Assembly: GCA_032834875.1 (NCBI GenBank)
Contig: CP135238.1
Coordinates: 254,011-318,010, forward strand
Direction of reading: 5' to 3'
DNA length: 64,000 nucleotides
Source of the DNA: Sulfuracidifex metallicus DSM 6482 = JCM 9184
Lineage (GTDB): Archaea > Thermoproteota > Thermoprotei_A > Sulfolobales > Sulfolobaceae
Program-made: the position numbers and the translations under genes
Shown here: positions 1 through 7,263 of the stretch, one piece after another
Numbering within the stretch: the first letter of the stretch is position 1
Layout: every line of letters begins with the position of its first letter
Notes under the pieces: model-generated
The model's input: the letters and a program-made list of their open reading frames with translations, nothing else
Told to the model about the DNA's origin: nothing
Databases searched by the model: none

Positions 1-778
1 ATGAATGGTTGAATGATGGATCATAAACACTTGACCTAACGTACTGCTTTACTTCATCCTCGTTAGCCGCAGGTCCAACTATAATCACAGAATCTCTGTA
101 TATTTTAGCCTCATGCACCTTTAAGGCTATGTCAGATAGTTTTCCTTTTATAATCTTTTGATTGGGCCACGTTGCTCTGTAAACTACGATGGCTGGAGTA
201 TCGTCAGAGAGTCCTCCCTCCTTTAGTTCATTTATCACTCTCTCGATTACGTGTATTGCTGTGTATATCACTAACGTAGCACCGTTATTCGCATGTTTGG
301 CCATATCCTTCAAAGATCCCTTCATTGGAACCCTGAGAGACGCTCTGGTTATTATGACAGTCTGACCTAGCTTAGGAACAGTTAACTCTATCGGAATCAC
401 CGACGCTGCAGCTATCGCAGCAGTTATCCCTGGAATTACTTCAAAAGGAACGCCTGCTACTTGCAATCCCCACATTTCCTCCATCAGGGCGCCGTAAATT
501 CCTGAATCCCCAGACTTCATCCTTGCAACTGTCTTTCCCTCTGTGGAAGACTTAACCATGATCTCTACTATTTGAGAAAGGGTCAGAGGAGAAGTGTCAT
601 GAACCTCGACATCCTTTCTGGCGTATCTTTCAATTATTAGAGGGTTAACTAAAGAACCAGCATACAATATTACGTCGGCCTGCTGTATTACCTTCATTGC
701 CTTTACAGTTATTAAGTCAGGATCACCTGGACCGGAACCGATGAAGTAAACTTTACCTTTAGTCACCTGAAATGACAT
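1..778 (-). CDS. cbiF: Cobalt-precorrin-4 C11-methyltransferase, 3' end cut by window
   Basis: SAM-dependent tetrapyrrole methylase that methylates C11 of cobalt-precorrin-4 in the anaerobic cobalamin pathway; cytoplasmic. The translation begins MSFQVTKGKVYFIGSGPGDP, the glycine-rich N-terminal signature of this fold, followed by the CbiF-like stretch VILYAGSLVNP, then ARMKSGDSGIYGA and EVIPGITAAIAAAS. About 259 codons are open to base 1 without a stop, which is close to the full family length, so only the last residues are missing. The ATG lies one base after the TGA of cbiL, so it is translated as the last visible gene of the leftward cbi operon. Assignment to CbiF rather than another tetrapyrrole methylase rests on the LYAGSLVNP and GDSGIYGA motifs. 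Confidence 0.9.
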   Translation of the reverse strand, partial: MSFQVTKGKVYFIGSGPGDPDLITVKAMKVIQQADVILYAGSLVNPLIIERYARKDVEVHDTSPLTLSQIVEIMVKSSTEGKTVARMKSGDSGIYGALMEEMWGLQVAGVPFEVIPGITAAIAAASVIPIELTVPKLGQTVIITRASLRVPMKGSLKDMAKHANNGATLVIYTAIHVIERVINELKEGGLSDDTPAIVVYRATWPNQKIIKGKLSDIALKVHEAKIYRDSVIIVGPAANEDEVKQYVRSSVYDPSFNHS

Positions 779-779
779 A

Positions 780-1430
780 TCATTCACCCCTTCTTGCAAT
801 CAACATAGAGAAATAGTCTCTGTCACTTTTTCCCTTCCATGTCTCTATCTTCTCCTCTTTCATGAAGCATCGTCTTGCATAGGTAATGTCATACTCTTTC
901 AATATTTGTGAAGCTTCCTCAAGTCCAGAGCTACCTTTTATCACAACTATCGTTTCAAAAGAGTTCTTTGCAGCTTCAAGTAGATCTCTTCTGGATGACG
1001 GGATAATAGCTATGGCTTCCTTTTCACTGGCTAAGTTGATGTCAGCTCTACAAGCGCAAGCCGTAATTGATGAAACGCCAGGGACTATTTCATATTCGCT
1101 AAAGCAATTTAGGAATTTCTTGACCCTATAGAAGGTGCTGTATAGAACCGGATCTCCTAGGGTAACGAAAGCTGAAGGATCTTCTGCCTCAAGGCAAATT
1201 TTCTCTCCAAGTCCCTGGAGCGTAGTTTCATCCACATGCTCTCCCATGGGGAACCCTACTTCCACAATCTTACCCTTAACGTATTCCCTAACCACCTCCA
1301 TGGCTAAGCTTCTACCGGTACTACTAGAATAAGGCACGAAAACCACTCTTGATTCAGCTATTCTATTTACAGCTCTTACTGTTAGCAAGTCGGGGCTGCC
1401 TGGACCTAAGCCTATTACGTTTAGTTTCAT
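780..1430 (-). CDS. cbiL: Cobalt-precorrin-2 C20-methyltransferase
   Basis: Methylates C20 of cobalt-precorrin-2, the first SAM-dependent step after cobalt insertion. The 216-residue protein opens with MKLNVIGLGPGSPDLLTVRA and carries FVTLGDPVLYSTF and EIVPGVSSITACA, which are the ligand- and SAM-binding loops of the tetrapyrrole methylase fold; the LGDPVLYSTF form is typical of CbiL/CobI. Length is normal to slightly short for the family. The start ATG overlaps the cbiT stop by 4 bases and cbiF starts just after its stop, so it sits mid-operon. Other tetrapyrrole methylases are the alternative, but cbiF and cbiH are both separately present here. Confidence 0.88.
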   Translation of the reverse strand: MKLNVIGLGPGSPDLLTVRAVNRIAESRVVFVPYSSSTGRSLAMEVVREYVKGKIVEVGFPMGEHVDETTLQGLGEKICLEAEDPSAFVTLGDPVLYSTFYRVKKFLNCFSEYEIVPGVSSITACACRADINLASEKEAIAIIPSSRRDLLEAAKNSFETIVVIKGSSGLEEASQILKEYDITYARRCFMKEEKIETWKGKSDRDYFSMLIARRGE

Positions 1431-2020
1431 TTCAGTTCACCCGATATTATGAAGACGGGGTTTCTAGCTAACATTGCAGTTCCAGTCTTCGTTCTCATTC
1501 CCTTCGAAATAGTGATTTGGGTCACTTCAACATCCATTTTGGTTGACATTATAGAAATAGCTCTAGTTGCGGTCTCAAGCTGGATTGCATCTAACACTAT
1601 TCTTCCTCCCTCCTTTAGGTGCATCATGGATTCTTCTAAGATTGATTCTAGCATATCTGATCCGCCACCTATGAATATTCTATCAAATTTATCTAAGTCC
1701 CTCATGACATCTGGTGCGTGACCTTGAATTAGTTTTATATTTACTTTAAAATTATCAGCGTTAGTCTTGGTTAGCTCTATGGCTTTTTCATTTTCGTCTA
1801 TTCCAACTGCATATCCAGTTACTAGTGCCATTTCCACCGTTACGCTTCCGGTTCCACATCCCACGTCTAAGACATCTTGTCCCTCCCTTAGTCTTAGCTT
1901 AGAGATAACCATAGCCCTCACTTCTTCTTTGGTCATCGGTACTTCCTCATCCCTTACAAAAAGGGAATCAGGTATTCCAGGAGTTTCAAATGCCCATCTC
2001 TGCAAGCTCCTCTCCCTCAT
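1427..2020 (-). CDS. cbiT: Cobalt-precorrin-6B C15-methyltransferase (decarboxylating)
   Basis: Class I SAM methyltransferase that methylates C15 and decarboxylates the C12 acetate of the corrin intermediate. The SAM-binding motif I is VLDVGCGTGSVTVEMA near residues 50-65, followed by an acidic loop AVGIDENEKAI and the motif FDRIFIGGGSDML. The N-terminal ETPGIPDSLF and PMTKEEVRA segments are typical of archaeal CbiT. Its 197 residues fit a stand-alone CbiT; the CbiE partner, often fused or adjacent, is not in this window. The ATG lies inside the last 35 bases of cbiD, preceded by GGTAGGAT as a possible ribosome binding site, so translation is probably coupled. Confidence 0.9.
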   Translation of the reverse strand: MRERSLQRWAFETPGIPDSLFVRDEEVPMTKEEVRAMVISKLRLREGQDVLDVGCGTGSVTVEMALVTGYAVGIDENEKAIELTKTNADNFKVNIKLIQGHAPDVMRDLDKFDRIFIGGGSDMLESILEESMMHLKEGGRIVLDAIQLETATRAISIMSTKMDVEVTQITISKGMRTKTGTAMLARNPVFIISGELK

Positions 2021-3044
2021 ATCCTACCACCACAACTTTAAGACTTAATTTCTTTTCTTGAATATTATTTCTTATATTTTTAATATTTTTTATTCTGAAA
2101 ATAACTCTTTCTGCTAACAATTTAGCCACCTTAAACTTCATATCTCCCATATAATGGAAACCCTCCTCAACGGAGTAGGAATTAGCTATCTTAAGGATTG
2201 TCTCATTATCTACGCCAGCCAGGAAGGCAAGAAAAACCATTGTTTCAATTCTGGCGTCTCCGAATTTGTTATGTGTATTCATAATTCCCGCTGCTACTTT
2301 CATAAGCTTAGCGGGCATTCCATAAAGGGATATGTGGGAAAATCCCTTCTCGCAGGCTAGTTCGAGGGAATCTCCAACCCTATCCCCTATCTTTACAACG
2401 TTCTCCCCTTTGGATTTAGCAAAGGAGAACGCAGTATTTCCGAGAGCCAGAGCCACGGAAGTAAAGGAAGATCTCAGGGCATCAAGCTCACACTTTATGT
2501 GCTCAATGTAATCCTCATCACTAACCGGATACTCAACACCGGTAGTCCCAAGAATTGATATCCCTCCCTCTATTCCGACTACCTTATTCATAGTGTCTGA
2601 TGCGATTTCCCTTCCGCGGGGGACTTCTATTCTAACCTTCAGTTTCATATCAGGATAAGCTTCGCTTACGGCTTCAGCTATCATTTTTCTTGACATGGGA
2701 TTTATCGCCTTATCACCTTCCTTTACTCTCAGTCCTGGTCTTGTTACCACGCCCACACCCTCTCCTCCCTCCAACGTGAACACCTCTGAAGAAGATACAC
2801 AAGCTACTATTTCTATTCCGTCCAAGACATCCGGATTATCGCCAGCAAATTTCTTCACGGTCGCGCAGAACTCCTTTCCCTTTTCTTCAAAGGAATCTAT
2901 GGGAACCTCTATCCTCAAACCTACTGGGGTGGGTACGACAACGCGATCACATTTTATACCCATCATGAATAGCGTCGCTGCCTTGGCGGCAGCAGCAGCT
3001 GCCCCTCCAGTGGTTATGCCAAAACGCTTTAGCGTATCTAACAA
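1986..3044 (-). CDS. cbiD: Cobalt-precorrin-5B C1-methyltransferase
   Basis: CbiD methylates C1 of the contracted corrin ring in the anaerobic pathway. The N-terminal GITTGGAAAAAAKAA (residues about 9-23) matches the family TTGxxAAAAAKAA signature; later GISILGTTGVEYPVSDE and FSHISLYGMPAKLMKVAAGI are also diagnostic. At 352 residues it is a normal length. The only start in this frame after the cbiH stop is TTG (base 3044 on the minus strand), since the next in-frame triplets upstream reach the cbiH TAG; this gives a 9-base gap. The 3' end overlaps cbiT by 35 bases. The family has no close resemblance to the other methylases, so the call is firm. Confidence 0.93.
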   Translation of the reverse strand: MLDTLKRFGITTGGAAAAAAKAATLFMMGIKCDRVVVPTPVGLRIEVPIDSFEEKGKEFCATVKKFAGDNPDVLDGIEIVACVSSSEVFTLEGGEGVGVVTRPGLRVKEGDKAINPMSRKMIAEAVSEAYPDMKLKVRIEVPRGREIASDTMNKVVGIEGGISILGTTGVEYPVSDEDYIEHIKCELDALRSSFTSVALALGNTAFSFAKSKGENVVKIGDRVGDSLELACEKGFSHISLYGMPAKLMKVAAGIMNTHNKFGDARIETMVFLAFLAGVDNETILKIANSYSVEEGFHYMGDMKFKVAKLLAERVIFRIKNIKNIRNNIQEKKLSLKVVVVGYEGEELAEMGI

Positions 3045-3053
3045 TTGGATCGC

Positions 3054-3800
3054 CTAGTAACTGTACTTTCTTTCGTATCCTCTTGGGGTTATCATCTTAT
3101 TCCCAGTTACATACGTCTTAGAGTTTCCTGCGACTATTGTAGTAACCATGCCTATTACGTTTTCAAACTTCTTCCACTCTTCAGTATCTGTAATAATGAC
3201 CTTCTCATCCTCCCTGAACGCATGATCAACTATTCCTACAGGTGTGGGATTCTTTCTAATCTCCCTTATGATATCCATGGAGGCTTCAAGCAGAGGTTTG
3301 CTGATTGGATTATAGAGAACAATAACGAAGTCACCTTCTGCGGCTTTCCTTACTCTATTTAATATCTCGTCCCTAGGAATGAGCAAGTCGCTTAGGCTAA
3401 TTGAAGCATAATCTAGCGAGAGAGGACTACCCAATTTAGATGATACGGCTAAAGCCGCGGTGACCCCAGGAATAATCTCTACTGGTATGTCATATCCATG
3501 TTTCGCCATCATGTCCAGAAGTAAGCTGGCCATTCCGTAAACTTGAGGGTCACCGCTTGATACTAAAGCCACTTTCTTCCCTTCTAGAGCTTTCTCAATT
3601 GTGATTCTTGCCCTGAAAAGTTCCTCCTTCATTTTTGCTCCTATTACTTCCTTTCCCTCAGTTACATCTCTGATTATCTTGAGGTAAGTATTATAGCCCA
3701 CGATCACGTCGGCCTCCTCTAAGGCTTGCTGTGCCCTTATTGTCCTATACTCCTTGCTACCTGGGCCCAGCCCTACCACAAAAATACTTCCGTTACCCAT
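3054..3800 (-). CDS. cbiH: Cobalt-precorrin-3 C17-methyltransferase (ring contraction)
   Basis: Tetrapyrrole methylase that methylates C17 and contracts the ring. The 248-residue protein starts with an IFVVGLGPGSKEYRT glycine-rich loop and continues ADVIVGYNTYLKII, a CbiH/CobJ hallmark; VSSGDPQVYGMASL and EIIPGVTAALAVSSKLGSPL follow. Its ATG overlaps the end of the cbiX-cbiC gene by 8 bases, so it is the second gene of the operon. Length is typical of CbiH alone; it is not fused to CbiG, and no cbiG is seen in the window. Confidence 0.92.
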   Translation of the reverse strand: MGNGSIFVVGLGPGSKEYRTIRAQQALEEADVIVGYNTYLKIIRDVTEGKEVIGAKMKEELFRARITIEKALEGKKVALVSSGDPQVYGMASLLLDMMAKHGYDIPVEIIPGVTAALAVSSKLGSPLSLDYASISLSDLLIPRDEILNRVRKAAEGDFVIVLYNPISKPLLEASMDIIREIRKNPTPVGIVDHAFREDEKVIITDTEEWKKFENVIGMVTTIVAGNSKTYVTGNKMITPRGYERKYSY

Positions 3801-4797
3801 TTCTGCTCATCCTCACTATTTCGTTGGTTATGGATGCAGCTATCCCGCTACCTCCCATTGTTCCCCTTAACACTATGCTTGGTATTCCGGACCTAACCAG
3901 TTTTTCCTTAACCTCCACAGCATTAGTGAAGCCAGGAGGCGTAGCTATTATCAATGGTACGTCACGTCCCTCTTTAGCCATTTGTAAAGCCTCAGCTAAG
4001 GCTGTTGGAGCGTTTCCTACTACAACTATGCTAGGTTCTTCAAGCCCCTTCCTTATAGCCTCTGATGCTCTTGTGACTCCCTTTTCCTTTGCACTCTTTA
4101 TGACGTATGGATCGTCAATGAGGCAACGAACGTTTTTCCATCTTATTCCAGCGCTAACCATTTTTACGTCAGCTAAAATAGAAGTACCAGAAGCCAAAGC
4201 CTCGATTCCAGATTGGATGGCATCGTCAGAGATGTACATATATTTGGAAACTTCCAGATTTCCTGCAGCGAAAACTGCCTTGGCTATTATTTTCCTCTTT
4301 GTGTCGTCCTTTTCGTCAATCCTTTCCAATATCTTGCTTATTGAACCGTCCTCTATGGCTTCTGGGTCCATAAGAACATCCTCAATTCCTGGTAGTGTAC
4401 CGATAGCCCTGCTCAACCTATACTTCAGGGCGATCTTAACTAACGGAGATCTACCAAGAGTTTCGGTAAAGAAAACCTTCATGCGTTTACCTGAGTAATG
4501 AACATCTTCCCATTCCCCAATCTTAGTTGCTCCCATCTCTCCCATTATATCGTGGTAAACGTGATTTCCTCTCCCAAGGAAGACTAGCCCAAAAATAACG
4601 TTAGTAATGCCCTTCTCCAGTAGTTTTGGTAAAAGGTCTCTCCAGTTGGGGGAGTTGAATTCGTTATATGAAAGATAAACTGGAACCTTCATCTCAACTC
4701 CTAGGGACCTAGCCATCCTTTCAATATCCTCATTGTATGTGTTTCTCCTTGATCCATGACCTATCAATACAACAGCGTAGTTGGATAAGCTATCCAT
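3793..4797 (-). CDS. cbiX-cbiC: Fusion of sirohydrochlorin cobaltochelatase (CbiX) and precorrin-8X methylmutase (CbiC)
   Basis: Residues about 1-125 are a small CbiX domain: VVLIGHGSRRNT carries the metal-site His (H14), and FLGRGNHVYHDI supplies the second His region (H79/H82). This half would insert cobalt into sirohydrochlorin. Residues about 130-334 align with CbiC: ISDDAIQSGIEAL, VSAGI, the GNAPTAL motif, ATPPGFTNAVEVKE and TMGGSGIAASITNEI. CbiC moves the C11 methyl to C12. Where the family has a catalytic His (RRVIHTTADFD in Salmonella CbiC) this protein reads AKAVFAAGNLE, so F176 replaces it. It is the first gene of the operon; a TATA-like box sits 26 bases before the ATG, suggesting a leaderless message. 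The second half could have altered or lost activity. Confidence 0.88.
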   Translation of the reverse strand: MDSLSNYAVVLIGHGSRRNTYNEDIERMARSLGVEMKVPVYLSYNEFNSPNWRDLLPKLLEKGITNVIFGLVFLGRGNHVYHDIMGEMGATKIGEWEDVHYSGKRMKVFFTETLGRSPLVKIALKYRLSRAIGTLPGIEDVLMDPEAIEDGSISKILERIDEKDDTKRKIIAKAVFAAGNLEVSKYMYISDDAIQSGIEALASGTSILADVKMVSAGIRWKNVRCLIDDPYVIKSAKEKGVTRASEAIRKGLEEPSIVVVGNAPTALAEALQMAKEGRDVPLIIATPPGFTNAVEVKEKLVRSGIPSIVLRGTMGGSGIAASITNEIVRMSRNG

Positions 4798-4817
4798 AGG
4801 CTAGATGATTAACTGGG

Positions 4818-4827
4818 TTAAAAAGCG
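4818..4827 (-). promoter_or_regulatory. Candidate TATA box of the cbi operon
   Basis: On the minus strand this reads CGCTTTTTAA, centred about 26 bases before the ATG of the cbiX-cbiC fusion. That is the spacing expected if transcription starts at or next to the start codon, as is common in Sulfolobales. A longer AT-rich stretch further upstream (4900-4960) is less specific. Confidence 0.4.
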
Positions 4828-5000
4828 TTATTGACAGAGAAAGTTCTATATCCTTATATTAATTAAAAGATAAACTTCGATTATCTGATAGATATTTTCC
4901 CTGAGTTCTTTTTAATTATTTTTTTATTATTTTATAATTTTATTTTTATATAACTAAAAACTGATCATTCAATAATTACGATAAAGACTAAACACAATCA

Positions 5001-5006
5001 TTTTAA
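5001..5006 (+). promoter_or_regulatory. Candidate TATA box of the EamA transporter gene
   Basis: TTTTAA lies about 25 bases before the ATG at 5028 and 22 before the upstream TTG at 5025. The spacing supports a leaderless message beginning at the ATG. Confidence 0.4.
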
Positions 5007-5027
5007 CTATGCAATTCTGTTTCCTTG

Positions 5028-5864
5028 ATGGCAGTAACACCTAGAGGGCTAAGATTAGTAGTTCTATTGGCATTGGTTTGGGGCTCTTCTTATCCTCTTA
5101 TAAAGATCACTGCGTTTTATGCATCTCCTGTGATAATATCCTTATCTAGAGTAATAGTTTCTTCCATATTTTTCCTGGCCATAACAAGAGGAAAAATGCA
5201 ACGTGGTAAAAATGAGCTTATTGTTGGTATACTTAACGTTGCCCTCTTCATGCTTTTGTTGAACTTCGGCACGGCTTTGTCATCTAATCCTGGTCTAGCA
5301 TCCGTCATGATATACACTCAACCTATTTTTGTTCTAGTTTTAGAGAAACTGTTAGGAACTAGATTGAATAAGATGGCGGTCATAGGAATTGTAATAGGAT
5401 TTTTAGGGGTATTAGTTTCAATTTCTTCTTCCAACTTTGGAATAGGTGAAATAATAGCTCTCGTGGGAGGATTAACTTGGGCTGGAGGAACTGTATTCTT
5501 CTCGAGGAAAATACCCGATTCTGACGTTATAAAGCTCAATGCGTTTATGTCATTAATATCAATACCTATATTGATCCCTTTCACTCCAGTTGACTTTTAC
5601 TTCAAGGTTAGTCCATTTTCATTTCTAATGCTCATATCTTTGGCGATATTAGCTCAAGTAGTGGGATATACTATCTGGTTTAACATGGTTAAGGAAATGG
5701 GTAGTGTGGTTGCTTCCTCGTCATCCCTGCTAGTTCCAGTAACGTCGTATTTTATGACTTTCATTATTCTTCGTGATTTACCTACTTCTCTAGAAATCGT
5801 TGGATCTGCTATTACTTTATTTGGTGTGTATTTATCCCTATCGAAAGGAAAAGATACATTTTGA
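5028..5864 (+). CDS. EamA/DMT-family membrane transporter
   Basis: A drug/metabolite transporter with about ten hydrophobic segments arranged as two EamA repeats. The first repeat contains LALVWGSSYPLIKITA and NPGLASVMIYTQPIFVLVLE, the second GGLTWAGGTVFFSRK and SSLLVPVTSYFMTFI, all characteristic of the family (residues roughly 10-145 and 145-275). Length (278 aa) is normal. The frame is also open to a TTG at 5025, but ATG 5028 fits the TATA spacing. The substrate cannot be told from the sequence: EamA proteins export amino acids, nucleosides, toxic compounds and others. It is divergent from the cbi operon and followed 37 bases later by an ArsB-like gene, possibly co-transcribed. Confidence 0.85.
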   Translation: MAVTPRGLRLVVLLALVWGSSYPLIKITAFYASPVIISLSRVIVSSIFFLAITRGKMQRGKNELIVGILNVALFMLLLNFGTALSSNPGLASVMIYTQPIFVLVLEKLLGTRLNKMAVIGIVIGFLGVLVSISSSNFGIGEIIALVGGLTWAGGTVFFSRKIPDSDVIKLNAFMSLISIPILIPFTPVDFYFKVSPFSFLMLISLAILAQVVGYTIWFNMVKEMGSVVASSSSLLVPVTSYFMTFIILRDLPTSLEIVGSAITLFGVYLSLSKGKDTF

Positions 5865-5901
5865 GACAATGTTAAAAGTGTTTATCTTAGGTTGAAAATG
5901 G

Positions 5902-7176
5902 ATGCTGAAGTTACTGATTGCAATTCTAATATTCGTAGCTACGCTTTTGTTGGTTAATTTTAAACCCAAGGGAATTCCAATAGGGTATTCAGCACTAATT
6001 GGTGGAGCCCTTACTCTAATTCTGGGTATTTCTAATATTCACGACGTTGTGTTAGTTTTCGATATAGTGTGGGACGCTACGTTTACTTTCGTTGCTATAA
6101 TAATTATGACTTTAATATTGGATGAAGCAGGTTTCTTCGACTATATAGCGTACAAAATATTGGGATTAGGAAATAGGTTAGGCAAAGCCTTCGTTCTTTT
6201 GCTTTTGCTTGACGCTGTAGTTTCCGCGCTCTTTGCAAACGATGGAGCAGCGTTAGTCATGACTCCAATAGCCACTTCAATAATATCTAGGAGCAGCATT
6301 GATGAGCGTTCTAAGATTGTGTTTATGATGGGAATAGGTTTCGTCGCAGATACTGCAAGCCTCCCGTTCATAATAAGTAACTTAGTAAATATAATAGATG
6401 CTACATATTTTGATATTTCATTTCTCCTTTATGCAGAATATATGATATTTCCTTTTATAATATCTGTAATAACCTCAGTAATACTTTATTATTTTCTTCT
6501 AGTTAGAAAGACCGATAAGAATCAAGAATTGCCTAGTTTTCAACCTACAATCAATGATCAACTTTTGGTTAAGCTAGGCTTTCCTTTCATAGCAATATTA
6601 GTTCTAGCTTACTTTCTTACTTCATTTGCCAAGATCCCAGTTGCAATGGTTGCCATTCCTGCGGCCACCCTGTTAGGTATTATAGCTAAGCGTAGGAAAA
6701 AAATAGATATATATAAGGTTGTAAGAGAGGCACCTTGGCAGATTGTGCTTTTCTCTTTGGGCATGTACATAGTAGTTTTCGGCATGGGGAAGCAAGGCGT
6801 TACTAATTTCTTAGCTAGTACTGACTCTACCTTGTTTAGCCTTCCGTCCCCATTTAACGTGATAATGGAAGGATTACTTTTTGCCTTTACCGCAGCCTTT
6901 ATGAACAATCTTCCTTCAGTTATGATAAATTCTCTAGCTATAAACTCTACCCATTCTACTAATCATTTCCTTTTAGCTTTAGTAAACGTAATAAGCAATG
7001 ACATAGGACCTAAGTTCACTCCTATAGGGTCCTTGGCTACTCTACTCTGGATATATTCCTTAGAAAGAAAACACGGCGTAAAGATACCTCTAAGGATTTA
7101 TGTTTACTTAGGTCTGATAACTACGCCTATAGTTCTAGTGGCAACTATTCTCTCCTTATGGATTTTATTTCTATGA
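5902..7176 (+). CDS. arsB: ArsB-family arsenite/antimonite efflux pump
   Basis: A 424-residue polytopic membrane protein of the ArsB/ion-transporter superfamily, probably exporting arsenite. Its key stretches closely parallel bacterial ArsB: FANDGAALVMTPI, FVADTASLPFIISNLVNI, REAPWQIVLFSLGMYIVVFG, NNLPSVMINSL and DIGPKFTPIGSLATLLW. The length matches E. coli ArsB (429 aa). The Cys that other arsenite permeases rely on is not obviously conserved, and no arsR, arsA or arsC is adjacent, so another anion is possible. An ATG at 5898 is out of frame; the frame starts at ATG 5902. Confidence 0.87.
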   Translation: MLKLLIAILIFVATLLLVNFKPKGIPIGYSALIGGALTLILGISNIHDVVLVFDIVWDATFTFVAIIIMTLILDEAGFFDYIAYKILGLGNRLGKAFVLLLLLDAVVSALFANDGAALVMTPIATSIISRSSIDERSKIVFMMGIGFVADTASLPFIISNLVNIIDATYFDISFLLYAEYMIFPFIISVITSVILYYFLLVRKTDKNQELPSFQPTINDQLLVKLGFPFIAILVLAYFLTSFAKIPVAMVAIPAATLLGIIAKRRKKIDIYKVVREAPWQIVLFSLGMYIVVFGMGKQGVTNFLASTDSTLFSLPSPFNVIMEGLLFAFTAAFMNNLPSVMINSLAINSTHSTNHFLLALVNVISNDIGPKFTPIGSLATLLWIYSLERKHGVKIPLRIYVYLGLITTPIVLVATILSLWILFL

Positions 7177-7263
7177 TACATCTTACAACCATATCAACTA
7201 TATAAAAATATTAGGAGAGAGAAAACATCTAAATTTTGTACATAATAGGAGAAACATTCCCTA

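Noticed and set aside
3731-4498. Plus-strand frame of 255 codons
   Set aside because: Opposite the conserved cbiX-cbiC coding region; Ser/Leu/Pro-rich shadow without domain signals.
4798-5027. Cobalamin riboswitch upstream of the cbi operon
   Set aside because: The promoter gives a nearly leaderless message and no B12-box-like sequence was seen.
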